A DNA stretch of 36,133 nt, taken from positions 1-36,133 of the forward strand of contig JAHKLW010000021.1 of assembly GCA_020854815.1 (NCBI GenBank). The letters run 5' to 3'. The notes under the pieces are model-generated. The model was not told where the DNA came from. It worked only from the letters and a program-made list of their open reading frames with translations, and did no database searches. Below are positions 22,481-28,970 of the stretch, piece after piece. Made by a program: the position numbers and the translations under genes. Every line of letters begins with the position of its first letter. The stretch's first letter is position 1. The stretch is from Methanofastidiosum sp. Lineage in GTDB: Archaea; Methanobacteriota_B; Thermococci; Methanofastidiosales; Methanofastidiosaceae.

Positions 22481-24586
22481 TCATAGAGATAGGTAAAGGC
22501 TATCGCTGGAAACCTCTTTTTGACGGGGACCAGCTTCCATTTGCGGTAAATAGGTACGCCTCTCCTTGAACTCTTCCTGCTTCCCATCATTCCAGTTCTT
22601 AATTGGTCTGTAGTAACCTGTGATCCTTGAATACACTTCGGTCTCGCTGCCACAATAAGGGCATTTGAAAACTTCACCGGTTAAATAGCCGTGATTAGAA
22701 CACACAGAATACGTAGGGGAGATAGTAAAGTAGGGTATTCTGAAGTTAAGAGCTATCTTCTTTACTAAATCTCTGCAGGTCTCCCAATCAGAAACTTTTT
22801 CTCCAAGAAATGTATGAAAGACCGTACCCCCTGTGTATTTTGTCTGGAAGGCTTCCTGAAACTCCAACGCACTAAATATGTCTTCTGTATAGTTAACCGG
22901 TAAATGAGAAGAGTTAGTGTAATAAGGGGCACCCTCTCCTGCAGTAAAAATAGCAGGGTAAAGCTTCTTATCGATTCTAGCTAAGCGAAACGCTGTAGAT
23001 TCTGCTGGGGTGGCTTCAAGGTTATAGAGGTTATCAGTTTCTTCCTGAAAGTCTGCTATCCTCTTTCTCATATGATCCAGTACACGAAGGCCAAAGTATC
23101 TTCCGGATTCACCATACAAAGGTTCAGCTATCCATTTCGCATTGAGACAAGCTTCGTTAAGCCCTACAAGACCAATTGTGGAAAAGTGGTTATCAAGGTT
23201 AGTTAAATACCTTCTGGTGTAGGGATACAATCCTTCTTCATATAGTTGAATTATGACCTTTCTCTTAATCTCGAGACTACGAGATGCAAGTTCCATAAGA
23301 CGGTCTAGCTTCTTAAAAAACTCTTCTTCGTTTATGCTGGTAAATGCTATTCTTGGCAGGTTTAGAGTTACTACTCCAATAGATCCAGTAAATTCGTCGG
23401 AACCGAAGAGGCCTCCACCACGTCTGCGAAGCTCTCTCTTGTCCAACTGCAATCTACAACACATACTTCTTACATCATCGGGATTGAGGTCGGAGTTAAC
23501 GAAGTTTTGAAAATAAGGAGTACCATACTTTGCAGTCATCTCAAACAATATGGGAACATTTTCGTTTTCCCAGTCAAAGTCCTTAGTTATGTTGTACGTG
23601 GGTATTGGGTATTGAAAACCCCTGCCTTTAGCATCTCCTTCCAGCATTATCTCTATAAAGGCACGGTTTACGATATCCATTTCTTTTTGGCAGGCACCGT
23701 ACGTAAAGTTCTGAAGCTCACCTCCCACTATTGCGGCAACATTTCTAAGTCTCTCGGGCACTACCCAGTCCATCGTGACGTTGGTAAAAGGCGCCTGAGT
23801 ACCCCATCTTGAAGGGGTGTTTACTCCGTATATGAAAGATTGTATAGCCTGCTTGGTTTCCTTAAATCCCAGATTGTCTGTCTTCACAAAGGGGGCAAGG
23901 TAGGTATCAAAAGATGAAAAGGCCTGGGCCCCGGCCCATTCGTTCTGCATTATGCCTAGAAAGTTAACCATTTGATTGGTAAGAGTGGATAGGTGCCTGG
24001 AGGGTGCTGACGTTATACGACCTTCTACCCCTCCCAAACCCTCCTTTATGAGTTGTTCCAGGGACCAGCCGGCGCAGTATCCGGACAACATAGAAAGGTC
24101 GTGTATGTGGAAATCTCCGTTCCTGTGAGCAGCCGCAATCTCTGGATCGTAAATTTCCTTAAGCCAGTAATTGGCCGTTAGGGTGCCACTACTGTGAAGT
24201 ATCAGTCCACCCAGGGAGTAGTTTACTGTCGAATTTTCTTTTACCCTCCAGTCTGAACGGTCCAGATATGCTTCCATTGTCTGAGTGAAGTTAAGCATCG
24301 TGCTGTTCCAGTCCCTCAGTCTCGCCCTCTGCTGTCTGTAGAGAATATAGGCTTTGGCGACTGTTTCATATCCAAGTTCCATAAGAGTTGCCTCTACTGC
24401 GTCTTGTATTTCTTCTATTGCTACCAGCGGTTTCTTCAACTTAGCTGAAGCCCTTAATGCAATCTTCTCGAGAATCTCAACTGTTTGAGGTTTATTTGTA
24501 GCAAGGAAACCACGTTCAACGGCAGAAATAATCTTTTCAAGGGAGAAGGGCACTACATCTCCATTACGCTTAATAACTTTCAACAT
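22481..24586 (-). CDS. nrdD: Anaerobic (class III) ribonucleoside-triphosphate reductase
   Basis: This enzyme of about 701 residues makes deoxynucleotides from ribonucleotides without oxygen. An ATP-cone domain (about 1-95; VIKRNGDVVPFSLEKIISAV) sets allosteric control. The 10-stranded barrel has family signatures (DFHIHDLSMLSGYCAGWSL; GVNTPSRWGTQAPFTNVT). The C-terminus has a zinc site (CSNHG with CPYCG) and the radical region SRITGYYRPIKNWNDGK, with the glycyl radical Gly near residue 657. All key parts are present, so it should be active. The start is ATG 24586, since GTG 24592 abuts GGAGGT. No activase NrdG gene is visible here; the host or another phage region would supply it. Confidence 0.95.
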   Translation of the reverse strand: MLKVIKRNGDVVPFSLEKIISAVERGFLATNKPQTVEILEKIALRASAKLKKPLVAIEEIQDAVEATLMELGYETVAKAYILYRQQRARLRDWNSTMLNFTQTMEAYLDRSDWRVKENSTVNYSLGGLILHSSGTLTANYWLKEIYDPEIAAAHRNGDFHIHDLSMLSGYCAGWSLEQLIKEGLGGVEGRITSAPSRHLSTLTNQMVNFLGIMQNEWAGAQAFSSFDTYLAPFVKTDNLGFKETKQAIQSFIYGVNTPSRWGTQAPFTNVTMDWVVPERLRNVAAIVGGELQNFTYGACQKEMDIVNRAFIEIMLEGDAKGRGFQYPIPTYNITKDFDWENENVPILFEMTAKYGTPYFQNFVNSDLNPDDVRSMCCRLQLDKRELRRRGGGLFGSDEFTGSIGVVTLNLPRIAFTSINEEEFFKKLDRLMELASRSLEIKRKVIIQLYEEGLYPYTRRYLTNLDNHFSTIGLVGLNEACLNAKWIAEPLYGESGRYFGLRVLDHMRKRIADFQEETDNLYNLEATPAESTAFRLARIDKKLYPAIFTAGEGAPYYTNSSHLPVNYTEDIFSALEFQEAFQTKYTGGTVFHTFLGEKVSDWETCRDLVKKIALNFRIPYFTISPTYSVCSNHGYLTGEVFKCPYCGSETEVYSRITGYYRPIKNWNDGKQEEFKERRTYLPQMEAGPRQKEVSSDSLYLSL

Positions 24587-24603
24587 ACACACACCTCCAT
24601 AAT

Positions 24604-24643
24604 GGTAAGAGAACCCGGTAAGAGAACCCCCGATTTGGGGGTT
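24604..24643 (-). repeat. Tandem 13-bp repeat and hairpin in the nrdD leader
   Basis: GGTAAGAGAACCC is present twice without a gap (24604-24616 and 24617-24629), next to an inverted repeat AACCCCCG-ATT-TGGGGGTT (24625-24643). In the leftward RNA the hairpin comes first, then both repeats, then the ribosome site. It could be an operator, a leader element or an mRNA-stability hairpin. The rest of the 233-base divergent spacer (24587-24819) shows no gene. Confidence 0.5.
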
Positions 24644-24819
24644 ATTGTATGTTAGTCCCTTCTCCCGTGTTTGTGCAGGTGAAAAATTTAAGAAACATTG
24701 GTACTAATCATTTATGAGTGTGTATCTATTCCCCTGCTGTCTGGCACGTACTTTCCATCTGCAGAAAAGGTGTTGTTTTTTGTAAAGTAGGGTAATGTCC
24801 ATTTACAGGAGGTGTTACT

Positions 24820-25269
24820 ATGATGCTTTTACAGGTAACTGTAGAAACCAAAAAGTGCAGATATTTCTATGAATTTATTGACTTGCCTAAATCCGGCACA
24901 TCAATGATTCTTACAAATGGAGAACAGGGTTCCACTGTTTTCTACAACGGAGACAGAGCGGTGGCTAAGGCCGAAGAGTTGTTCAAAGCAGCAAACGAAG
25001 CTATAGGCAAGGGTAGCTCTGTTTCTATTGTAGGTCCCAGCATACTAATCAAAACCCTTTCCAACGTCTTTTTCACCTTTACCCTAGGGAAAGCGCACAA
25101 CTCTATATTTAAAGAATTCGTGGAGCTCTACGAAAAAGCCAGAAAGGCTACCTATAGAGTTCCCGGGGAAGAGGAGGTCTGGGAGCCCTTCGATATTTTT
25201 GAAGAAGAAGATACTGGTGCAATAGAAACACTGATCATAGTATCCAAAGGGTTTCCAGGACGGATATGA
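24820..25269 (+). CDS. Hypothetical protein, 149 residues
   Basis: This is the first gene of the rightward block, with ATG 24820 after AGGAGGTGTTACT. The protein has an N-terminal beta-rich part (LLQVTVETKKCRYFYEFIDLP), a helix (GDRAVAKAEELFKAANEAIGKG), a short hydrophobic turn (SVSIVGPSILIKTLSNVFFTFTLG) and an acidic C-terminus (GEEEVWEPFDIFEEEDTG). No domain is recognised. It overlaps the next gene by 4 bases (ATGA), which supports coupled translation. Confidence 0.65.
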   Translation: MMLLQVTVETKKCRYFYEFIDLPKSGTSMILTNGEQGSTVFYNGDRAVAKAEELFKAANEAIGKGSSVSIVGPSILIKTLSNVFFTFTLGKAHNSIFKEFVELYEKARKATYRVPGEEEVWEPFDIFEEEDTGAIETLIIVSKGFPGRI

Positions 25270-25772
25270 TGTATATCTGTGCCTTTTTCAAGTACCTGCT
25301 CTACCTTTTACGGCACAAATACTACGTCTTTGTAGAGTGTTGTAAAGCAGGGATTCCCTGGAGGGGGTTTACACACGACTTTTCTAAGTTCTTACCTTCG
25401 GAGTTCTTTCCCTATATGAAGCACTTCTATATCCGAAAGAACAAAGTGATAGCTGGAGGTTACATAAAGCAGGCAGATACAGTACAAGATCCCGCTTTTG
25501 ATAAGGCGTGGCAACTACACATAAAGAGAAATCCCCACCACTGGCAGTACTGGGTTACCACAAGTGAGCAAGGGGTTGCTCGCACCCCAAAAGTTTCTCC
25601 TATGCCGGACTGTTATTGGAAAGAAATGATAGCGGATTGGAGGGGCGCAGGCAGGGCTCAAGGTTATGGAGACAACACCCTCGAGTGGTATGAGAAACAC
25701 AAGGATTCAATGTTACTCCATCCAGAAACTAGGGGCAATGTGGAGGCCGAGCTGCTACTCATTAGGAGGTAA
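25266..25772 (+). CDS. DUF5662-like protein
   Basis: This 168-residue protein has a motif run I associate with the DUF5662 family of phage and bacterial proteins: HKYYVFVECCKAGIPWRGFTHDFSKFLPSEFFPY, followed at about 84-93 by HIKRNPHHWQYW and later CYWKEMIADWRGAGRA. Conserved His and Asp (THDFSKF; HxxxNPHHW) look like metal-ligand sets as in HD-type hydrolases, so an enzymatic role is plausible but not shown. The N-terminus has an amphipathic stretch (ICAFFKYLLYLLRHKYY). It is coupled to its neighbours by 4-base overlap at the start and a 3-base gap at the end. The family name is from memory. Confidence 0.7.
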   Translation: MMYICAFFKYLLYLLRHKYYVFVECCKAGIPWRGFTHDFSKFLPSEFFPYMKHFYIRKNKVIAGGYIKQADTVQDPAFDKAWQLHIKRNPHHWQYWVTTSEQGVARTPKVSPMPDCYWKEMIADWRGAGRAQGYGDNTLEWYEKHKDSMLLHPETRGNVEAELLLIRR

Positions 25773-25775
25773 GAA

Positions 25776-25970
25776 ATGGTACTAGGTCTGATTCTGTACA
25801 CGATAGGAATGCTTTGTTTTGTACTGTACCTTGTACTTTGGTTGTACAAGGAGTGGGAATCCGTGATGATAAAAGACACTGTGCTGAAAATAATTGTCAT
25901 AGGAGCGATTTTATCACTATTATGGCCCATAACAATAATCACAATTTTAGCTAGGAGGTTACTTCTTTGA
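25776..25970 (+). CDS. Small two-segment membrane protein
   Basis: This 64-residue protein has two hydrophobic segments, LGLILYTIGMLCFVLYLVLWLY (about 3-24) and LKIIVIGAILSLLWPITIITILA (about 37-59), with a charged turn (KEWESVMIKDT) between. Both ends appear on the same side of the membrane. Its AGGAGGTAAGAA site is right before ATG, and it overlaps the next start by 4 bases. The family is unknown. Confidence 0.65.
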   Translation: MVLGLILYTIGMLCFVLYLVLWLYKEWESVMIKDTVLKIIVIGAILSLLWPITIITILARRLLL

Positions 25971-26293
25971 CACTGAATGAATATCACAGATTGGCTTACA
26001 GAACAGCTAGAGAAAGAGAATCTGGGGAGAGGGCTCTGCTTGTAGCGGCACTCGGCCTCGCAGGTGAGTCAGGAGAATTTGCAGAACTGGTGAAGAAACA
26101 TTTGTTCCACGACCACCCCTTCGACAGGGACAAAGCAATTAAAGAGGTAGGCGACGTCTTGTGGTATGTGGCGCAGGCTTGCACAGCTCTAGGCATTCAA
26201 CTGGAAGAAGTTGCCGAAAAGAACATCAATAAACTGAAGGAACGCTACCCGGAAGGTTTCACTTCTGAAAGGAGTATACATAGAAACGTATGA
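25967..26293 (+). CDS. MazG-like NTP pyrophosphohydrolase
   Basis: This 108-residue all-alpha NTP-PPase domain would convert NTPs or modified (d)NTPs to monophosphates and pyrophosphate with Mg2+. The metal-ligand motifs are clear: GESGEFAELVKK (ExxE, about 34-45) and KEVGDVLWYVAQ (ExxD, about 64-75). It starts with TTG after TAGGAGG. Phage MazG enzymes are thought to clean the nucleotide pool or adjust host signalling. With nrdD upstream on the other strand, it points to nucleotide metabolism. It overlaps the next start by ATGA. Confidence 0.85.
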   Translation: MTLNEYHRLAYRTARERESGERALLVAALGLAGESGEFAELVKKHLFHDHPFDRDKAIKEVGDVLWYVAQACTALGIQLEEVAEKNINKLKERYPEGFTSERSIHRNV

Positions 26294-26577
26294 TAAAACG
26301 TAAGTGTGATAAATGTGGAAAGTATTCGTACAGCAGTGTTGAGGGCTCCTCCTGGAAGTGTGCTTATTGTGGGGAGATTCTTAGTCCCGATAAGAACTCT
26401 ATTCCTCTTCCTGGGGCTAAATGTTGTGAAACTAAAGGAGAGGGCAGCGCCTATGAGGACACAACACCTGATCCCTCCCCAAGAAAACCCCATTTCTCTC
26501 CCCAAGAAACCCCCGTTTCCCTCCCCAAGAAAACCCCGTTTCCCTCCCAAGGAAGGGGAAACCTACAGTGTCTGTAG
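26290..26577 (+). CDS. Zinc-ribbon protein with repeat-built C-terminus
   Basis: This 95-residue protein begins with a zinc ribbon (CDKCG at about 6-10 and CAYCG at about 24-28). The C-terminal half, about 60-90, is proline-rich and coded by a 23-bp tandem repeat, so it is probably disordered. It is coupled to the MazG-like gene by ATGA. A second open frame runs through the same repeats. The tail therefore may have arisen by repeat expansion that moved the original stop, and the ribbon alone may be the working part. Confidence 0.6.
   Translation: MIKRKCDKCGKYSYSSVEGSSWKCAYCGEILSPDKNSIPLPGAKCCETKGEGSAYEDTTPDPSPRKPHFSPQETPVSLPKKTPFPSQGRGNLQCL
26475..26551 (+). repeat. 23-bp tandem repeat, about 3.4 copies
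   Basis: CTCCCCAAG recurs at 26475, 26498 and 26521, and as CTCCCAAGG-like at 26544, always 23 bases apart. Intervening AAACCCC(A/C)(G/T)TT parts differ by a few bases. The period is not a multiple of 3, so each copy is read in a new frame, and two frames remain open. It lies inside the zinc-ribbon gene. Confidence 0.8.
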
Positions 26578-26579
26578 AT

Positions 26580-26612
26580 AACCGACAACACAGCTTATCT
26601 GCCGGTTTTTTC
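26580..26612 (+). terminator. Probable intrinsic terminator
   Basis: ACCG (26581-26584) pairs with CGGT (26603-26606), with CA/TG pairs inside after one mismatch, and six T follow. A competing AGATAA/TTATCT pairing exists. It closes the 24820-26577 operon. Confidence 0.5.
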
Positions 26613-26630
26613 TGATTGAAGGAGGTTCTT

Positions 26631-26900
26631 ATGGACAAAAAACAGGCATATGAACTCATAGAGAAACAGATAAAGGAAATAGTTTCTGAAGTCGAAAAAG
26701 AGCTCCTTGAGAGGTCTAAGCACGTCCTTAGTTCTGGAGGAGTATCGGAAGAGGATCTTGAAAAGTTTCTGGGAGAGCGGGGGGATAGCTATGCTTTAAC
26801 AAAAGCAATCATAAACTCCTGGTTTAATGATAAAACCTATGAACCCCCCAAACACCTGACAGAGTATGTGGAGATGTTCAAGAAGGTAGATTATGCGTAG
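26631..26900 (+). CDS. Hypothetical protein, 89 residues
   Basis: ATG 26631 follows GGAGGTTCTT. The TTG fifteen bases earlier precedes the ribosome site and is rejected. The protein is helical and charged (KKQAYELIEKQIKEIVSEVEKELLERSKHV), with a short loop (SSGGVSEEDLEKFLGERGD) and an aromatic end (EYVEMFKKVDYA). No family is seen. It is followed by a strong hairpin and then tmRNA. Confidence 0.65.
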   Translation: MDKKQAYELIEKQIKEIVSEVEKELLERSKHVLSSGGVSEEDLEKFLGERGDSYALTKAIINSWFNDKTYEPPKHLTEYVEMFKKVDYA

Positions 26901-26924
26901 AGAGTGTTTTCTTTTATAAGCTGA

Positions 26925-26943
26925 CGGCAGGGTCTCCCTGCCG
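26925..26943 (+). terminator. Hairpin terminator between small gene and tmRNA
   Basis: CGGCAGGG (26925-26932) and CCCTGCCG (26936-26943) form a perfect 8-bp stem with a three-base loop, then CTTGTTACTATTGTTCT. The tail is only partly T-rich, so it could also mark the 5' side of the tmRNA precursor. Confidence 0.55.
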
Positions 26944-26960
26944 CTTGTTACTATTGTTCT

Positions 26961-27257
26961 GGGGATGATAAGGTTTCGACGGGGCTTGGAAATCTATGCA
27001 GCACGCCATCGGGCTTCCGGATGTAACAGGGAGCAACCCAGAAATGCCGATCCATTGCCAATGGTAGCTTAGCTGCCACCCGCCCGTGAACTTAGCCTTT
27101 TTATAGCGGACAGCGGGTCATAGAAAAGGTCCTTGGGCAGAGGTACTGCCCACACAATGTACTTCCCGTCAAAAGGTCGCCCGCCTAAGGGCTAAGCGTG
27201 TAGAAACATAGATGGAAATAGCTTCGGACCCGGGTTCGACTCCCGGCATCTCCACCA
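26961..27257 (+). ncRNA. ssrA: tmRNA (transfer-messenger RNA)
   Basis: This is a 297-base one-piece tmRNA that rescues stalled ribosomes. The ends pair as the tRNA-like acceptor (GGGGATG with CATCTCC), with CCA encoded. The 5' GATAAGGTTTCGACGGGG is the usual tmRNA signature, and the T arm is CCGGGTTCGACTCCCGG. The most likely tag frame is 27046-27072 (GCC ... TAG), giving ADPLPMVA, because its stop lies just before the ACCCGC strand of helix 5, which pairs with GCGGGT. Another frame is open, so the tag is tentative. It is followed by a terminator. Phage-borne tmRNA is uncommon but known. Confidence 0.92.
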
Positions 27258-27285
27258 GTTTGCAGCAGGCAAGCGTTATTGGCAA

Positions 27286-27315
27286 GGGTGTCCCAATAGG
27301 GCACCCATTTTTTTT
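27286..27315 (+). terminator. tmRNA terminator
   Basis: GGGTG...CCC pairs with GGG...CACCC (27286-27306, one bulge, AATA loop), followed by A and nine T. Confidence 0.85.
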
Positions 27316-27316
27316 A

Positions 27317-27552
27317 AGAAGGCGATGAGGGTGCGCTATTTGCTAAATAAACTGTCAGATCTATTGTCGTTTCCATACCACTATGGTTACCACGCAACTC
27401 GAAAACCCTCACACAAGAAATGAGAGCACAAACTCCGAATCTGGCCTTATTCAACGATGTGCGAGAGTATAATCACCTTATCGATACACACCGTAGAGTT
27501 CCATATTGAAAGCCGACAGAAGGAAATTGATTGCCTAAAGGAGGGGAAGAGG
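27317..27552 (+). other. Non-coding stretch with long-range inverted repeat
   Basis: No gene is evident here. TGAGGGT (27326-27332) and ACCCTCA (27405-27411) can pair across 72 bases, and an inner CCATA/TATGG hairpin lies near 27373-27386. This could be a structured leader or RNA. The last 13 bases hold AAAGGAGGGGAAGAGG, the ribosome site for the next gene. No clear promoter boxes were found. Confidence 0.35.
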
Positions 27553-27837
27553 ATGACTAAGAAAAAACTGATTCAACTGATTCGCGAGGAGAGAAAAAAT
27601 TGGGACAATGAAGAACTCGAACCGGCCATTGTCGCTGTACTTGATAGAGAAGATGGGTGGACGGCAGCCTATAAAACGATCCCCAAAGCGTGGCTTGATG
27701 AAAACAAAGAAGAAATAGAAGGCTACGTTCGGTTTATGGAGACGCTGATTCCTTCGATAGATGGGCAGTTATGCTCTGGCTATTCGAGGAGTTTGGCGAG
27801 GAGTACACCACGCTTTAAGAGGAGGGATAAGGTATGA
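27553..27837 (+). CDS. Hypothetical protein with possible frame change at its end
   Basis: The protein is 94 residues from ATG 27553, which follows GGAGGGGAAGAGG. It is charged and helical (KKKLIQLIREERKNWDNEELEPAIVAVLDREDGWTAAY). Its last 25 residues (GQLCSGYSRSLARSTPRFKRRDKV) look unlike the rest. In another frame the same DNA reads FDRWAVMLWLFEEFGEEYTTL before TAA, which looks more protein-like. The true end may therefore have shifted frame near 27755. The DNA of that end contains one copy of a 28-bp direct repeat. It overlaps the next start by ATGA. Confidence 0.55.
   Translation: MTKKKLIQLIREERKNWDNEELEPAIVAVLDREDGWTAAYKTIPKAWLDENKEEIEGYVRFMETLIPSIDGQLCSGYSRSLARSTPRFKRRDKV
27797..27824 (+). 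repeat. 28-bp direct repeat, copy 1
   Basis: It runs from CGAGGAGTACACC to TTTAAGAGGAG and is identical to 28184-28211. In one frame it reads EEYTTL then TAA. Copy 1 also supplies the ribosome site of the following gene. Confidence 0.9.
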
Positions 27838-28181
27838 CAGAGAGAGAAGCAATAAATTTCCTATTAAAAACGGTACACAGAACCGCATTAGAGAGTATTG
27901 ACGAGCATTCCAGGCAAAGGGCATATGCAATCCTGGAAGGGTTTGGCCACAGCTACCTCAGAGATGGGGGTAAGGTTTTACACAACCGAATAAAGCAGAT
28001 GGCAGATGATGGCCTTCTGGTTGTTTATGACTATAGGTATGATAAAGAGACTGTGGGGAAGGAAGATAAAGCAATCTACCGGCTCATTGTCGCAGGACCT
28101 TTAGATACTTACGCTTTATGGATTATTACAGATGATGCACAAGACGACTTTCAAGTCTGGTCTATTGACGGGGCGGCCTAA
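27834..28181 (+). CDS. Hypothetical protein bracketed by 28-bp repeats
   Basis: This 115-residue protein is helical in the first half (EAINFLLKTVHRTALESIDEHSRQRAYAILEGF) and mixed in the second (LLVVYDYRYDKETVGKEDKAIYRLIVAGPLDTYALWII), ending in an acidic stretch (TDDAQDDFQVWSIDGAA). ATG follows AAGAGGAGGGATAAGGT, which belongs to the first repeat. The identical 28-bp repeat begins right after its stop. This looks like a mobile or recombined cassette inserted into an older gene. The family is unknown. Confidence 0.65.
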   Translation: MTEREAINFLLKTVHRTALESIDEHSRQRAYAILEGFGHSYLRDGGKVLHNRIKQMADDGLLVVYDYRYDKETVGKEDKAIYRLIVAGPLDTYALWIITDDAQDDFQVWSIDGAA

Positions 28182-28283
28182 GACGAGGAGTACACCACGC
28201 TTTAAGAGGAGAAAAGGGCCGAACTGCACAAGCAAATACAGGAACTGTTCAGCCCTTCCATCTATCCCTACCTCTGGGGATAA
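28182..28283 (+). pseudogene. Remnant reading frame after the cassette
   Basis: Frame GAC-GAG-GAG reads DEEYTTL, TAA, then EEKRAELHKQIQELFSPSIYPY and LWG before TAA. The part after the first stop is protein-like and stays in frame with the repeat. It has no start and no ribosome site. It may be the severed C-terminus of the gene whose N-terminal part lies before 27797. Confidence 0.4.
28184..28211 (+). repeat. 28-bp direct repeat, copy 2
   Basis: It is identical over 28 bases to 27797-27824, 387 bases apart, and lies 2 bases after a stop codon. Flanking bases differ on both sides. Confidence 0.9.
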
Positions 28284-28285
28284 CA

Positions 28286-28368
28286 CACCAACAACAGCAA
28301 GGACCTTGTTTTCTAACAGAACAATGGGCAATTATTAAGGACATTGCCGAAGGTTCTGTTGTTGGGTG
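28286..28368 (+). other. Structured intergenic element with nested stems
   Basis: CACCAACAACAG (28286-28297) pairs with CTGTTGTTGGGTG (28356-28368, one bulge). Inside, GGCAAT (28327-28332) pairs with ATTGCC (28343-28348). CTACGTTTTTTG follows, so it may be a terminator of unusual size or a small RNA. Confidence 0.4.
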
Positions 28369-28428
28369 CTGCCTACGTTTTTTGTAAAAAGTAACATATT
28401 TGATAAAATACTGTGGGAGGTGTAAGTA

Positions 28429-28968
28429 GTGGAATTATTTTCATTTTCGAAGACTGGAATCGAGGATTTAGACCTTTTCCTGGAAGCTATGATAAAACCC
28501 ACAAAGTTTCTAGGATGCAAACATTACGGCTGTCCCCTATCACAAATACTTACAGAAAAGGGAAAAGACTTCAAAAAAAGAGAGTGGTTTTATGAGTACA
28601 CTACATCCCCGACAGATACAATACCTGACCGTATAGACGACGCCCTGGCCCAAACGCTTTTGGTAAAACTTTTGCACATTCGTTACACCTATAGAAATGA
28701 GGAGAACATTAGAATTTCTGCAATAGAAGTAGTGGGAGGCCCAGATGTCCCCGTTTATTTCTTTGGAAAATCCGTATCTCAGGGAGAATACCTTTTGTTA
28801 CGTATGCTGCTGGGCATACACAGACTGGCGGTAGATCCGAATGAGGGAATAGAAAACCTGTACGACGCTTTTAAGGCATACTATACCCAGCAGTGGGTCA
28901 GGCTGGCTGACAAGAACGGCTTGGGGCACATAATAAACGGAATACTTAGAAAAAATATGGAGGGATAA
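28429..28968 (+). CDS. Hypothetical protein, first of a tandem paralogue pair
   Basis: This 179-residue protein starts with GTG after GGGAGGTGTAA. It shares its first residues and layout with the next gene: ELFSFSKTGIEDLDLFLEAM versus ELIPLKKTGINEIDEFFEAL, then LLLRMLLGIHRLAVDPNEGIENLYDAF versus LFKRLLEMQRLAAVPDNEIKTLYDLF. This indicates gene duplication. Mixed fold, no signal, no catalytic motif recognised. The gap to the next gene is 2 bases. Confidence 0.7.
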   Translation: MELFSFSKTGIEDLDLFLEAMIKPTKFLGCKHYGCPLSQILTEKGKDFKKREWFYEYTTSPTDTIPDRIDDALAQTLLVKLLHIRYTYRNEENIRISAIEVVGGPDVPVYFFGKSVSQGEYLLLRMLLGIHRLAVDPNEGIENLYDAFKAYYTQQWVRLADKNGLGHIINGILRKNMEG

Positions 28969-28970
28969 GA

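Noticed and set aside
22444-22677. 77-codon minus-strand frame overlapping the end of nrdD
   Set aside because: It is a shifted frame of the nrdD 3' end, which keeps its zinc site and glycyl radical motif in the main frame.
24740-24765. Sigma-54-like promoter (TGGCAC, 5 bases, TTCCA) upstream of the gene at 24820
   Set aside because: The invariant GC of the -12 element is replaced by CC, and the gene is about 65 bases away without enhancer-like sites.
26306-26581. Second open frame through the zinc-ribbon gene
   Set aside because: It lacks a ribosome site and the cysteine pairs; it stays open because of the 23-bp repeat.
28182-28283. Recoding of TAA as sense codon in the remnant
   Set aside because: TAA, TAG and TGA all end clear genes in the window, so a changed code is not supported.
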